This document shows positions 1-8,268 of a DNA stretch of 64,000 bases, one piece after another. This stretch comes from Nocardioides sp. J54 (GTDB lineage: Bacteria; Actinomycetota; Actinomycetes; Propionibacteriales; Nocardioidaceae). The translations under genes and the position numbers were made by a program. Numbering within the stretch: the stretch's first letter is position 1; every line of letters starts with the position of its first letter. The notes beneath the pieces were generated by a model. That model had not been told where the DNA came from. It saw only the letters and a program-made list of their open reading frames with translations, and searched no databases. Location of the stretch: contig NZ_JAER01000015.1 of assembly GCF_000519005.1 (NCBI RefSeq), positions 21,658 to 85,657 on the forward strand, in the 5' to 3' direction.

Positions 1-324
1 CCGCGCCGGCCAGTCGTGGTGTGCTCCAGGTAGCAGGACCGTGGCGAACGCTCGCTCCGGAGCCAGCCGCCACAGCTGATGGGCGAGCCAGAACGGGTGC
101 AGCCCGTACTGGCCCGGCACCTCCACGAACTCCACACTGGGCCGGACCTCGAGCCGGTGGTGCGCTGCCTCGATGATCCGCTCGGCCACGGCCAACGAGG
201 GCGACTTGATCCCGCGCTCGTACGCCGACAGCGTCGGCTGCGACGTACCAGCGAGCTTGGCGAGGGCGTCCTGGGTCAGCCCGGCCGCTCGGCGGGCGTA
301 CACGAGCAGAGAGTGCCCCGACAC
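1..324 (-). CDS. XRE-family helix-turn-helix regulator, partial
   Basis: The reading frame runs from GTG at 322-324 off the left edge of the window, so only the first 108 codons are seen. Residues about 5-60 form an HTH_3 domain with the typical run AGLTQDALAKLAGTSQPTLS followed by YERGIKSPS. The rest reads PFWLAHQLW, rich in Trp, Leu and Ala, a layout common in small XRE regulators of mobile elements and toxin-antitoxin loci, but the C-terminus is missing so no partner can be assigned. The GTG start is chosen because a TATGCT hexamer (331-336, minus strand) lies 6 nt upstream, implying a leaderless message, and no other in-frame start is nearby. It diverges from the gene at 508. Confidence 0.7.
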   Translation of the reverse strand, partial: MSGHSLLVYARRAAGLTQDALAKLAGTSQPTLSAYERGIKSPSLAVAERIIEAAHHRLEVRPSVEFVEVPGQYGLHPFWLAHQLWRLAPERAFATVLLPGAHHDWPAR

Positions 325-330
325 TCTTCG

Positions 331-336
331 AGCATA
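331..336 (-). promoter_or_regulatory. -10 element (TATGCT), XRE regulator
   Basis: TATGCT on the minus strand, 6 nt before the GTG at 324-322; transcription would begin at or next to the start codon. Confidence 0.4.
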
Positions 337-507
337 TCTGACCGGATCTGAACCTGGAACGATCGCAATTTCGGGGTCTGACCAGCCCGAACGCGGACAG
401 CGGCCGACGTCAGCGGTCGTTCGGGTGCGGCGTGTCCCGGTCAAATCTGGACAGGCCTGCACACCTACCTCTTGACAGGGGTCTGCCCTGAGACAGGAGG
501 AGCGACG

Positions 508-1422
508 ATGAGCGTCGCGAAATGCCTCGGCCTCGACGAGGTCGACGGCCCGGCGATGGCGGCTGCGGCAGTGGCGTGGCAGCGCTGGTGCCATCAGGAT
601 CCAGAACTGGCGGTCGTGGACGACCTGCTCGACCTTCCGGGCTGGACGCGCCGGGCCACCACTGCAGCCAAGGACGCACTGCTGGCGCACCTGCACCGGC
701 AGGCCGTAGACGACGCCGAAGCGGCGACCGTCCTGGCGTGGCTCCTGCTGCCTGGCGCGACGCGGCTGGCCGACCAACTTCGGGACCTCTCGCCGGACAT
801 CGACGCGCTGGCCGCTGGCGAGCTGTGGCTACTGATCCGAACCCGGCCAGCGGAGCGATGCGTAGCAGCGACCGTCCTGCGGAACGTACGACGCGCTCTG
901 CTGGCCGAGCTGGGCCACTCCGATGCAGCGCAGCGGATCGATCGCACCTGGGCGAACACCACGTTGTGCGACAACGCGGAGGATCTCGACCTCCTCGCGG
1001 GTGTCCCCGAGCTGCATGCTGACGCGGTCTTCGAGGCGAGCCTGCTCGTGGTGTCTGCAATCCTGGGCGGTCTGGTGACGCTGGGCGATGCGTCGCTCCT
1101 GCAGCGACTTGCTGAGGCTGCCGATGAGCGGTCCGCTCCTGGGCGGCGCGGTCGTGCCGGGCTGACGTCGCCGTCTGTAGTCGAATGCGTCGCGCGCTAC
1201 CGGCCCGAGTCCGTGCGATCGATCCGGCGTCGCGCGTCAATGCTCATGGACCGGCTCCGCCGGTACGCCGCGGACGAACGCCTCGTCGAGGAACTTCGCG
1301 CGTTCGTCGCCGCCCACGCGGTGCCGCCGATGAGCCTCGACGAGGTCCTCGAGGAGTACCTGTGGCAGCACATCGAGGAGTACGTCGCAGAGAGCCACCG
1401 CGAGCTCGACGAGTCCGCATGA
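508..1422 (+). CDS. Hypothetical protein, alpha-helical, Leu/Ala/Asp-rich
   Basis: A 304-residue protein that I do not recognise. It is acidic and predicted largely helical, with no signal peptide or clear membrane segment; a basic patch near residue 240 (SIRRRASMLMDRLRRY) precedes a strongly acidic C-terminal tail (DEVLEEYLWQHIEEYVAES). The start is ATG at 508 because AGGAGG at 495-500 sits 7 nt upstream; a further in-frame start at 472 lacks a ribosome site. A TTGACA hexamer at 473-478 could be a -35. It is divergent from the XRE regulator, an arrangement seen at the edge of integrated elements. No function is proposed. Confidence 0.65.
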   Translation: MSVAKCLGLDEVDGPAMAAAAVAWQRWCHQDPELAVVDDLLDLPGWTRRATTAAKDALLAHLHRQAVDDAEAATVLAWLLLPGATRLADQLRDLSPDIDALAAGELWLLIRTRPAERCVAATVLRNVRRALLAELGHSDAAQRIDRTWANTTLCDNAEDLDLLAGVPELHADAVFEASLLVVSAILGGLVTLGDASLLQRLAEAADERSAPGRRGRAGLTSPSVVECVARYRPESVRSIRRRASMLMDRLRRYAADERLVEELRAFVAAHAVPPMSLDEVLEEYLWQHIEEYVAESHRELDESA

Positions 1423-1471
1423 TCAAACCGGTCTGCCCCGAACTACCGAGGATCGCGCGGGTCCGCAGTTC

Positions 1472-1720
1472 CTACGGCAGCCACCGTGGCCGCCGCGGCT
1501 TAGACCTTGTTGGTCCTCCGGGCCAGAAGTCATCGGTCCACTCGATGAGCGGATCAGCACGGTCGGCCCATCGCCAGAGCCGAGTACCGCACGCTGGGCA
1601 CTCGAACAGGGCCTGACAGGTGCGCTTCCCGTCTTCGGCACGTTCCGTAAGCAGCAGAGCGTTGGAGGCCGGCGCCCCGCCACACTTCGGGCAGGTCGGA
1701 GACTCCGTCGCGTCTGGCAT
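1472..1720 (-). CDS. Small zinc-ribbon protein
   Basis: An 82-residue protein with two CxxC knuckles, CPKCGG near residue 10 and CPACGT near residue 41, the spacing of a small treble-clef or zinc-ribbon fold. Between them is a charged stretch (LLTERAEDGKRTCQALFECP) and after them Trp-rich sequence (RLWRWADRADPLIEWTDDFWP). Such proteins are often annotated as hypothetical and occur near immunity or toxin genes, but no role can be given. The ATG at 1720 lies 7 nt after a TAGGCT -10 hexamer. It ends 49 nt from, and convergent with, the gene ending at 1422. Confidence 0.65.
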   Translation of the reverse strand: MPDATESPTCPKCGGAPASNALLLTERAEDGKRTCQALFECPACGTRLWRWADRADPLIEWTDDFWPGGPTRSKPRRPRWLP

Positions 1721-1727
1721 GCCAGGC

Positions 1728-1733
1728 AGCCTA
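1728..1733 (-). promoter_or_regulatory. -10 element (TAGGCT), zinc-ribbon gene
   Basis: TAGGCT on the minus strand with a 7-nt gap to ATG at 1720, supporting that start over any other. Confidence 0.4.
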
Positions 1734-1802
1734 GGCCAGCTCAGTCAGCGACGACGCGCAATGGGAGCGTCCGGACGGGAGCGCACAAGGGATACTTCGG
1801 CC

Positions 1803-2204
1803 ATGGAACTGAACGCCGAACGCGCTGCCGCGGCACTGGCGAACGCGATTGGCGAAGACTTCGACGTTGAGGCCCTCAGGGTCAGATCGGTCGGAAGCGG
1901 CGTGCTGTGGTCGGGATCGGTCGTGGATTCCGACGAGATGCCTCTGCCTGGCGGGAGCTGGTTGATCGGTCCCGATGGCCGGACATATCCGGTCTCTTCG
2001 AATCCGGGGATCCACGACGCAGAGCTAGCCATTGAACTGCTCGAAGCTGCCTATCGGGACGGACTCGCTTCACGGCTCGATGCTGGAAAGTTCAGCGAGC
2101 GCCTGTCGCAGATAACGCAGCGGAGGGCAGCCGAGGTCAAAGAGTTTGTCGACGACGTCCGCGGCGGATCCCTTCGTGCCTCGGGGCCCCGATCCCTGCC
2201 GTAG
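1803..2204 (+). CDS. Hypothetical protein, possible YrhB/Imm35-like immunity fold
   Basis: A 133-residue soluble acidic protein. The central part (VLWSGSVVDSDEMPLPGGSW, then LIGPDGRTYPVSSN) resembles the pattern of YrhB/Imm35 immunity proteins, in which a strand-rich segment is followed by an invariant statement of a bound small loop (G-x-x-P-x-x-V-D-x-x-x-G-x-V) and then a helix; here the helix is HDAELAIELLEAAYRDG. This resemblance is by eye and weak. A long open frame extends upstream but the start is placed at ATG 1803, 6 nt after GATACT, where coding-like sequence begins. It is followed at 57 nt by the DUF6188 gene on the same strand. Confidence 0.6.
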   Translation: MELNAERAAAALANAIGEDFDVEALRVRSVGSGVLWSGSVVDSDEMPLPGGSWLIGPDGRTYPVSSNPGIHDAELAIELLEAAYRDGLASRLDAGKFSERLSQITQRRAAEVKEFVDDVRGGSLRASGPRSLP

Positions 2205-2261
2205 GTCGACCGCCATCCAACGATCCCGCCACGATCGGCAGTCCAATGCGAGACTGCGCCC

Positions 2262-2672
2262 ATGGCGGCCGACACCGAGCTCGACGATCGATGGATTCTC
2301 GGTATGCGCGACGTCATTGTCGAGTCCGTCGAGCGGGAAGAGTTCCGAATCCTGATCGTCCTCGCCGACGGCAGGACGCTGACAATCGAGGGAGCTGCGA
2401 CTCTCGGAACACTCGAAACACCTAAACAGCGGACGGACGTCTGGGACGCCCAAGAAGGTGAGGAAGATGCCCTCGCGCATCTCGTGGGCCAGAGGGTGCT
2501 GTCCGCAGTGGTGTTCAAGACCGGGGCCCTCCGCGTCGTCGTGAGTTCCGGCACTTGCCTACGCGTTCCCGCAGACGATCACTACGAGCCGTGGCAGCTC
2601 TCAGGTGTCGACGGCTCGATGCTTATCTCGTTGCCGGGCGGCGGCGTCGCCAAGTTCCCCGGCCCGGATTAG
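2262..2672 (+). CDS. DUF6188 family protein
   Basis: A 136-residue protein with the DUF6188 layout: an N-terminal strand pair ending in LADGRTLTIEGAATL, a middle region GQRVLSAVVFKTGALRVVVSSG, and a C-terminal motif in which a Trp-x-Leu-Ser-Gly precedes a Gly-rich strand (EPWQLSGVDGSMLISLPGGG). DUF6188 proteins are small actinobacterial proteins of unproven function, frequently found alone or near polymorphic toxin and immunity genes. The ATG at 2262 lies 6 nt after GAGACT. It converges on the relaxase gene, whose stop is 71 nt away. Family assignment is from memory of the motif order. Confidence 0.65.
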   Translation: MAADTELDDRWILGMRDVIVESVEREEFRILIVLADGRTLTIEGAATLGTLETPKQRTDVWDAQEGEEDALAHLVGQRVLSAVVFKTGALRVVVSSGTCLRVPADDHYEPWQLSGVDGSMLISLPGGGVAKFPGPD

Positions 2673-2743
2673 CCAAGTCGCTGGCCCACCACGTGCGATG
2701 AGGCGGACCGGCACTCTGAGCACGTTCGCGGTGCTCCCGTCGC

Positions 2744-5700
2744 TCACATACCGATGCCGGGCGCTGTGCTCGAGGGTGCCGGTCGACTTTGCTCCAGGCC
2801 GACAGGGTCGGGGCGACTGCGCGGCGGCGCCACCATCTTGCGGATCCGGTAGCGCAGCGCCGCCGTCGAGAGCTCGGACGGGAACGGCCGGCGAGCCGCT
2901 CTCGCCAACAGCTGCTCGGGATCGCGGCCCTGGCGCTTGAGCCGATCCAGCTCGCGGGCGAGGTCGAGCGTCTGCTCGTCGGCCCGGCCGATGTACGCGA
3001 CTATCCGCTTCTCCCACACGTGGACGGCTTCGTCGTACCTGCCGTTAATGGTGCGGATCAGGCTGCGGTGATGCCACGCTGCTCGATCGTCAGTGGGCGC
3101 CGGACCGGCCATGGTGCGTTCGTCGGGCGCAATGCCCTGCGCCGCCCTCCACACGGCGAGATCCGAGCGGAGTTCCGTGGTGAGGACGTCGTCGTACTGG
3201 CCGAGCCAGGCCGGCAGCGTCTGATCTGCTCGGCCTCGGACCTCGCCGGCCAGGTCCTCGACGAGTCGCGCTCGGGCGGACAGATACGGACCCCATCGCG
3301 GATGCTCGGCCACCTCAGTCGGAATGCTCGAGAGCCACGGGAGCGGGCCGGATTGGACAGCCTGGTCGTCGTCTGCCCCAAGGACCACGTGAGTGGCGTA
3401 CGCCAGGACGTCGGCATACCGCGTTGCTGCGTCTTGGAGGCGCGCTTCCGGCGTCGCGGCCTGCTGCCGAGTCGACGTCGCCGACACAGCTGCACCGTCA
3501 CGGGCGAGAACCCGCTTGAGGACCACGGTGGCTGTCAACTGGTCGGTGACGCCGGGCAGCTCGAACTCGCGGTCGTCGCTCAGGTCGTCGGCGATGACGT
3601 GGACGTGGTTCTCGGCGCAACCGCGGGTCAGCATCGTGTAGAGCAGTTGCCGAGTCTCCTCGCCGGTCACGACGCCGTGCATGACGTCGGCCGTCAGGCC
3701 CTGGGCGGTGTGGACGGTGGATGCGTAGCCGAGCTCGACGTGGGCGGCGACGTACTCAGCAGGCAGCACCGTCGTCAGGCCGCAGCCTCGGTGGCGCACG
3801 GTGAGGTGGCCATTCCTGATGTCGGTGACGGTCCAGCGGTCGCCGTTCTTGACCCAGTCGGTGCTGCTCACGCCGAGTCTGCGGTCGTTGCGGCGGCTGA
3901 GTACAACGTCTCCGACCGACGCGTTCGTGCCGTCCCGTAGTCGCACTTCCAATGCGGGAGCGGCATCGCCGAGTCGTGCTGATCGTGCGCGTTCGTTGAG
4001 TTCCCGAACGAGCTCGTGGGTTGGCGCGAGCATCAGGCAGTCGCGGCCCGCGTTCTGCTCACGTTGCCAGGCGTCGAAGACCTCATCGAGGACGGTCTCC
4101 TGGTCGCCGACGTGAATGCGCTCGTGGTCGAGGTAGTAGGCGAGCGACTTGCGGTCGCCGTCCCGCAGCGCGAGCGATGCCTCCGCCTCGATCGGGTCGT
4201 CGAACCGGACGACTTCGTCGAGGCGTACGGCGCCGTGGGTGCCGGCGATGTCGCGGAGCACTCCTCCAGCGCCGATCGCGGCGAGCTGGTGGTCGTCGCC
4301 AATCAGCCGAACAACAGCGCCGCGCTCGGTCGCGAACCTGATGACCCGGTCGAGTGTGAGGGTGTCGGCGATGCCGGCCTCGTCGATGACGAGCAACGTG
4401 CCCTGACCAACCGCTGCCACGAGTGGCGAGTTGGGCTGCGTGTCGAGGTCGTGGATCAGCTTGGCGAGGGTCTCGCAACGCATGCTGGTGGCGTCGCCGA
4501 GCGCGGCCGCGGCGGCGGCCGACGGGGCGAACCCGAGTACGTCTGCGCCTGCTTCGGTCCACACGCCGGCGAGTACCCGCATCGCCGTCGTCTTTCCGGC
4601 TCCCGCTGGCGCGAGGGCAAGCCGCACCCGCCGTCCGCTGGTCGCCATGTCACGCACGAGCTCTTCCTGGCCGGCGTTGAGTTCGATGCCGTCCAGCCGC
4701 GATGCCAGGACGCTCAGCTCGACATCATCGGTCGACCATGCCGCCGCATCCGTGCTCGCCGCCGCCGTGATGATGCGCGCCTCGGCGTCGAGGACGGTAA
4801 TGGTGGTGAAGTGGTCGCGACCGGTGTGCCGGTACACGCTCGTCCCGTCCGACCGGCACAGGCCGACAGGTTCGCCGATCGGGTCGCGGTCAGGCGTGAG
4901 GTTGACGGACAGCTCCGTGACCTCGTCGACGACCCAACCGACGGCCGCTGCGATGCGATCGGCGGGGATCCCGGCGTCACGGATCTGGCGATGAACCTCG
5001 GCGTGCACGTGCCAGGACTGCCAGGTCGCCCGATGCGCTTCGAGCTCGCCGAGTACCCGCTCGGCCATCTCCCGCACCCACGACGTTGAGACGTTCGACG
5101 TGGTCGGCGACGCGGTCCGATGAAGCGCTGACTGCAGCATCCGGTCGACAGTCTCGGCGGACCCGAGCATCTCGTCGGCCTGAGTCCGCCAGGTCGCGCG
5201 CTGCTCGGCGAGGGACCGCGGCTCGTGCTTGGCCTCGCGCGTCTCCAGGTTCGCCTGCTGGGCGAGCGCAACCGACTCGACCGGTGTCGGTGGCCGACCA
5301 TGGGCCGCGCGGAACTCACGTGCAAGCGCCCGCTGCCGCGCGACGATGTCGGCTCGACGGCTCGACCACGCTTCGCAGAGCGCTTGGTCGAAGCCGACGA
5401 TCTCGCGGATGGGTCGCTTCTCCCGATCGAGGCCGGGCCGCTCGCCGAACTGCACCCCGAGGACTTCGACGAGGTGCCGCTCAAGGGCGGTGTTGTAGGT
5501 CTCCGACGCGGCGACCACGTGCTGATGCAGTACCCGCCCGTAGATCGACAACCACTTGCCCTGCCTGGTCTGCACCTTGTTCGCGACCGCCACGTGCGTG
5601 TGGAGGTCAGGGTCGCCGGCGCGGGAGTCGCGGTGAGTGAAGCCGGCGGCGATGAGTCCGCGTGTCTCGACCTGCCGGGCGCCGTCTTTGCCCTCCCGGG

Positions 5701-6325
5701 TGAACAGCGCCTGCCGCTCGATGAAGGCCACGGCGTCCGCGACCGCGGCGTGATGCGCCAGCTCGACCTTCGCCGCGACTTCGCGGGGCGCGACCGCCCA
5801 CAACGCCGAGACCGACTTCACCGGGCTGAACGTCAGGTCGAACCCAGCCACCGCGGTCTGCCGCGGCCGCGAGTACCGCTTCAACGCCGCCGACAACTCC
5901 TGCGCCGAAGCTGGCTCACGACCCTGCTCGGCGACGAAGAACTCGCGAGCGGCGTTCGTGCGTGCCGCGGCTCGCTCGGCCGAAGTCGGCTTGCGCGAGT
6001 CCGCGAGAAGCTCGTCGACTCTGGCGCTGAACGCGTCGACCGTCTCGTTGGCGTAGACCTTGTACGCCGCACCGAGCGGCCGGCCGGCGACGGGATCGCA
6101 GCCGCTGCCGAACAGGTGCTTCATCTGCTCGGCCGTCACGATGTCGCCGGGCTCCAAGCCATCGATTCCGGTCAGCCCGGAGCCGACCCACCGTCCCGGC
6201 GACTCGCCCTTCGCCGAGTAGTAGTCGGCGAGCGGAATGCTGCCCTTCTCCGTCGAGTCGAGCGCCGCGACCTGCCGCGTCAGGTACTCATACCCCGACC
6301 CGGCCGACAGTTTCTGCAGCGTCAT
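2744..6325 (-). CDS. MobF-family conjugative relaxase with helicase domain (TraA/TrwC-like)
   Basis: A 1193-residue relaxase that would nick oriT and unwind the transferred strand. The N-terminus has the TrwC-type start with paired tyrosines Y12 and Y14 in SGYEYLTRQ; around residue 240 is the metal-binding histidine cluster (FTHRDSRAGDPDLHTHVAVA). The helicase part is RecD-like: Walker A APAGAGKTT near residue 570, Walker B LLVIDEAGIAD near 645, and late motifs STVHTAQGLT and LYTMLTRG. Length fits a relaxase-helicase without a primase or long C-terminal extension. ATG 6325 is preferred to the longer frame start at 6340 because TTGAGGGG lies 5-9 nt before it and the family begins here. No coupling protein or secretion gene is nearby, so it may be a mobilisation module or a remnant. 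Confidence 0.9.
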   Translation of the reverse strand: MTLQKLSAGSGYEYLTRQVAALDSTEKGSIPLADYYSAKGESPGRWVGSGLTGIDGLEPGDIVTAEQMKHLFGSGCDPVAGRPLGAAYKVYANETVDAFSARVDELLADSRKPTSAERAAARTNAAREFFVAEQGREPASAQELSAALKRYSRPRQTAVAGFDLTFSPVKSVSALWAVAPREVAAKVELAHHAAVADAVAFIERQALFTREGKDGARQVETRGLIAAGFTHRDSRAGDPDLHTHVAVANKVQTRQGKWLSIYGRVLHQHVVAASETYNTALERHLVEVLGVQFGERPGLDREKRPIREIVGFDQALCEAWSSRRADIVARQRALAREFRAAHGRPPTPVESVALAQQANLETREAKHEPRSLAEQRATWRTQADEMLGSAETVDRMLQSALHRTASPTTSNVSTSWVREMAERVLGELEAHRATWQSWHVHAEVHRQIRDAGIPADRIAAAVGWVVDEVTELSVNLTPDRDPIGEPVGLCRSDGTSVYRHTGRDHFTTITVLDAEARIITAAASTDAAAWSTDDVELSVLASRLDGIELNAGQEELVRDMATSGRRVRLALAPAGAGKTTAMRVLAGVWTEAGADVLGFAPSAAAAAALGDATSMRCETLAKLIHDLDTQPNSPLVAAVGQGTLLVIDEAGIADTLTLDRVIRFATERGAVVRLIGDDHQLAAIGAGGVLRDIAGTHGAVRLDEVVRFDDPIEAEASLALRDGDRKSLAYYLDHERIHVGDQETVLDEVFDAWQREQNAGRDCLMLAPTHELVRELNERARSARLGDAAPALEVRLRDGTNASVGDVVLSRRNDRRLGVSSTDWVKNGDRWTVTDIRNGHLTVRHRGCGLTTVLPAEYVAAHVELGYASTVHTAQGLTADVMHGVVTGEETRQLLYTMLTRGCAENHVHVIADDLSDDREFELPGVTDQLTATVVLKRVLARDGAAVSATSTRQQAATPEARLQDAATRYADVLAYATHVVLGADDDQAVQSGPLPWLSSIPTEVAEHPRWGPYLSARARLVEDLAGEVRGRADQTLPAWLGQYDDVLTTELRSDLAVWRAAQGIAPDERTMAGPAPTDDRAAWHHRSLIRTINGRYDEAVHVWEKRIVAYIGRADEQTLDLARELDRLKRQGRDPEQLLARAARRPFPSELSTAALRYRIRKMVAPPRSRPDPVGLEQSRPAPSSTAPGIGM

Positions 6326-6514
6326 CGTCACACCCCTCAAGGCCGCGGGCAGCGCCCGAGTGGCCAGAGGGATACCTGGATGGAAGAGGTGTGTCCTGAA
6401 GGAGGGGAAAGGAAGGTGGGGAGATCAGATGTAGGGGGAGAGTGATGAGTGGTCGGGGGTGCGGGGCGAGGAGGCAGTAGGGACGACGGTGAGCTAGGAA
6501 GCGGGAGCGGCGAA
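6326..6514. other. Strand-biased intergenic region, possible oriT
   Basis: The space between the divergent relaxase and cbrC-like genes. From about 6365 to 6505 the plus strand is almost all purines (G and A), so the relaxase leader on the other strand is pyrimidine-rich. GTGTCCT occurs twice, at about 6390 and 6528. Origins of transfer usually sit directly beside the relaxase gene and have unusual strand composition, so this is the natural place to look for a nick site; no clear inverted repeat pair or known nic consensus was recognised. Confidence 0.3.
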
Positions 6515-6520
6515 TAGGGT
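6515..6520 (+). promoter_or_regulatory. -10 element (TAGGGT), cbrC-like gene
   Basis: TAGGGT with a 6-nt gap to the GTG at 6527. Confidence 0.4.
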
Positions 6521-6526
6521 GCAGGC

Positions 6527-7042
6527 GTGTCCTCACCAGAGATCCCGTCCTTCCGGTATCACCCGGACCCGGTCGGCACAGGGAGCATCGTCCCCAGCGG
6601 GGACGAGTGCGACGCGTGCGGCGACCGGAGAGGCCTGCTCTACACCGGGCCCGTCTACAGCGTCGAAGAGCTTGAGGGAATCTGTCCGTGGTGCATCGCC
6701 GACGGCCGCGCCGCCACTCAGTTCGAAGCTAGCTTCACGGACGTGGAGCCCGTGCCGACCGGCGTGCCGTCGGCGGTGATTGACGAGATCCTCCATCGCA
6801 CTCCGGGTTTCGCTGGGTGGCAGCAGGAGCAGTGGCTTTTCCACTGCGGTGACGGTGCCGAGTTCGTGGGTCGCGTTGGCTTCGCAGAACTTCGCCACCA
6901 CCCCGACGCTCTCCAGATGCTGGCGTCCGACGGCAACCCACCGGAGTTGATCGAGGCCCTTGCGGTCGACGGAGACGCCACCGGGTACCTCTTCCGCTGC
7001 CGTTCTTGCGGGCAGCACTTGGCGTACGCCGATTACCTGTGA
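6527..7042 (+). CDS. CbrC family protein (UPF0167)
   Basis: A 171-residue protein matching the CbrC/UPF0167 family: the opening FRYHPDPVGTGSIV, a CxxC pair (CDACG), the family signature LLYTGPVYSVEELEGICPWC followed by IADGRAA, HRTPGFAGWQQEQWLFHCGD in the middle and a final CRSCG pair. Cysteines probably bind zinc. E. coli CbrC is linked to colicin E2 tolerance, and family members often occur with toxin or immunity genes; the biochemical role is unknown. GTG at 6527 is the start, 6 nt from a -10 hexamer. Its last 10 nt overlap the convergent gene ending at 7033. Confidence 0.85.
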   Translation: MSSPEIPSFRYHPDPVGTGSIVPSGDECDACGDRRGLLYTGPVYSVEELEGICPWCIADGRAATQFEASFTDVEPVPTGVPSAVIDEILHRTPGFAGWQQEQWLFHCGDGAEFVGRVGFAELRHHPDALQMLASDGNPPELIEALAVDGDATGYLFRCRSCGQHLAYADYL

Positions 7043-7428
7043 GGATCGTCTCGACGGCGATCGCCGTGGCGCCTGGCCATCTCCACATCCGCAACCGGCT
7101 TCATTGCATCCCAGCGCTCTTCTTCAGTGAGTCGCATCTCGGCCGGAAGGCCCTTCTCGGGAAGGCGTCGGACCCGCGAAGCCGGACGCATCTCACCCTC
7201 GAGGAACTCTATGGCGGCCAGCAGGACTGCGGGCGTGACGCCGCTCGGACCGTTCGGCCACACACGGGCTGCGGTGCCCGAATGGTGCAGCGCGCCAGCT
7301 CGTTCGCCGATGTCCGCGGCCTCGTCGGCGGTCAATGCCATTGCCCGGCGCGCGAGTTCCTGCTCGCCGAAGCGCCAGAGCTCGCGGGCGATCGACACCT
7401 GCGGCATCGTGATCACGAACCGACTCAT
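7033..7428 (-). CDS. Hypothetical protein
   Basis: A 131-residue basic, mainly helical protein opening MSRFVITMPQVSIARELWRF, with a helical middle (EQELARRAMALTADEAADIG) and a charged tail. Nothing identifies a function. It is the third gene of a minus-strand operon: it starts 10 nt after the stop of the gene at 7439-7819, and the overlapping upstream sequence supplies GAGGG 7 nt before its ATG, so it is translated from a shared message. It overlaps the end of the cbrC-like gene by 10 nt. Confidence 0.6.
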   Translation of the reverse strand: MSRFVITMPQVSIARELWRFGEQELARRAMALTADEAADIGERAGALHHSGTAARVWPNGPSGVTPAVLLAAIEFLEGEMRPASRVRRLPEKGLPAEMRLTEEERWDAMKPVADVEMARRHGDRRRDDPHR

Positions 7429-7438
7429 CCGACGGCCC

Positions 7439-7819
7439 TCAGATGCTTTCGATTAGTTGGAGCAACTCGGACCCGTCCGTAACTACGACTGCTTCGTCCG
7501 TGAGCTCGGATGGCAACTCTGCTCGTTGCCGTTCATCGGTCAGGGCGGTTGGCCCGTCAGGCAGCAGGATGGTCCAGTTCGCCGCCGCAGCTGCGCGGAC
7601 GAGGAGATCCCACGTCGCGGTCCCGCCGGCGTGATTGACCATCATGTGGTCGTCGCTGAGGTAGACGTCGGCACCGCCGTCCTCGACCTCGATCCGCAGG
7701 AAGGAATGCGACGGCTCGGACTCCGTCACGTGGGCCGCGAGCATCGCCCGGACGGCGTCGCCTCCACCGGATGCGGCATCGCCGCCCGTGAAGCCCTGGA
7801 AGAAGACGTCGTACGACAC
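7439..7819 (-). CDS. Hypothetical protein, possible immunity protein
   Basis: A 126-residue acidic protein beginning SYDVFFQGFTGGDAASGGGD, then a strand-rich core (SHSFLRIEVEDGGADVYLSD, DHMMVNHAGGTATWDLLVRA) and a helical end (SELLQLIESI). The compact acidic make-up and its company suggest an immunity-type protein, but I cannot name the family. GTG at 7819 is taken as start because family-like sequence begins there; a TTG two codons earlier is equally possible, and the open frame reaches back to 7942 into the previous gene. It is the middle gene of a three-gene operon, 13 nt after the DUF6228 gene. Confidence 0.6.
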   Translation of the reverse strand: MSYDVFFQGFTGGDAASGGGDAVRAMLAAHVTESEPSHSFLRIEVEDGGADVYLSDDHMMVNHAGGTATWDLLVRAAAAANWTILLPDGPTALTDERQRAELPSELTDEAVVVTDGSELLQLIESI

Positions 7820-7832
7820 GGCCAAGAGAATC

Positions 7833-8225
7833 TCATGCCGAGAACTCTGAGCGCGCGTCAGCAGCAATGCGACTGAGTTGCTCGCCAGGGTCGATGGTGA
7901 GGTCGGCTGTCGCGCGCCAACCGTCGTTGCCCCAGTCTGCACGGTGGCATCGCAATGTCACTCGCAGTTGGACGTGGCCGTGGGTGTGGCGTGCCTGCAT
8001 TGTGAGGTCGTCCTCGAGCGAGGTCCACGCGCGCTCTCCCTCCCAACCACGCCAATCCCGCTCAAGGGAATCGAGGAACGTTGACACCTCGGTCACTCCG
8101 GCTGCGAACGCTTGAACAACGGGTCGCGTTGCCGACAGTCCTGAAACCTCGAGCTCGGCGAGCACGGTCTCAGCGTCCTGACGCGTCAGGCGAAGGTATT
8201 CGCTCTCAGTACCGATGTGGACCAC
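7833..8225 (-). CDS. DUF6228 family protein
   Basis: A 130-residue protein with the DUF6228 core: a helix ending in LERDWRGWEGERAWTSLEDD, then LTMQARHTHGHVQLRVTLR, a Trp-containing strand (GWRATADLTIDPGEQL) and a short helical tail. The family is small, actinobacterial and functionally uncharacterised, and commonly sits in immunity-like clusters. GTG at 8225 is chosen over the longer frame (8270) because TACGCT on the minus strand ends 6 nt before it and the extra residues would run into the divergent promoter. First gene of the operon with the genes at 7439 and 7033. Confidence 0.7.
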   Translation of the reverse strand: MVHIGTESEYLRLTRQDAETVLAELEVSGLSATRPVVQAFAAGVTEVSTFLDSLERDWRGWEGERAWTSLEDDLTMQARHTHGHVQLRVTLRCHRADWGNDGWRATADLTIDPGEQLSRIAADARSEFSA

Positions 8226-8231
8226 CGTGCA

Positions 8232-8237
8232 AGCGTA
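8232..8237 (-). promoter_or_regulatory. -10 element (TACGCT), DUF6228 operon
   Basis: TACGCT on the minus strand, 6-nt gap to GTG at 8225; it decides the start of the DUF6228 gene and diverges from the gene at 8269. Confidence 0.4.
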
Positions 8238-8268
8238 TGGGCGCTCCTCGCTCCGACAGAATGCAGTC

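Noticed and set aside
2789..3940. Plus-strand open frame over the relaxase gene
   Set aside because: Shadow of the relaxase gene; no ribosome site and the minus-strand product has all relaxase and helicase motifs.
6365..6505. Purine-rich stretch considered as a CRISPR leader or a riboswitch
   Set aside because: No repeat-spacer array follows and no conserved fold is seen; a relaxase-linked oriT is the simpler idea.
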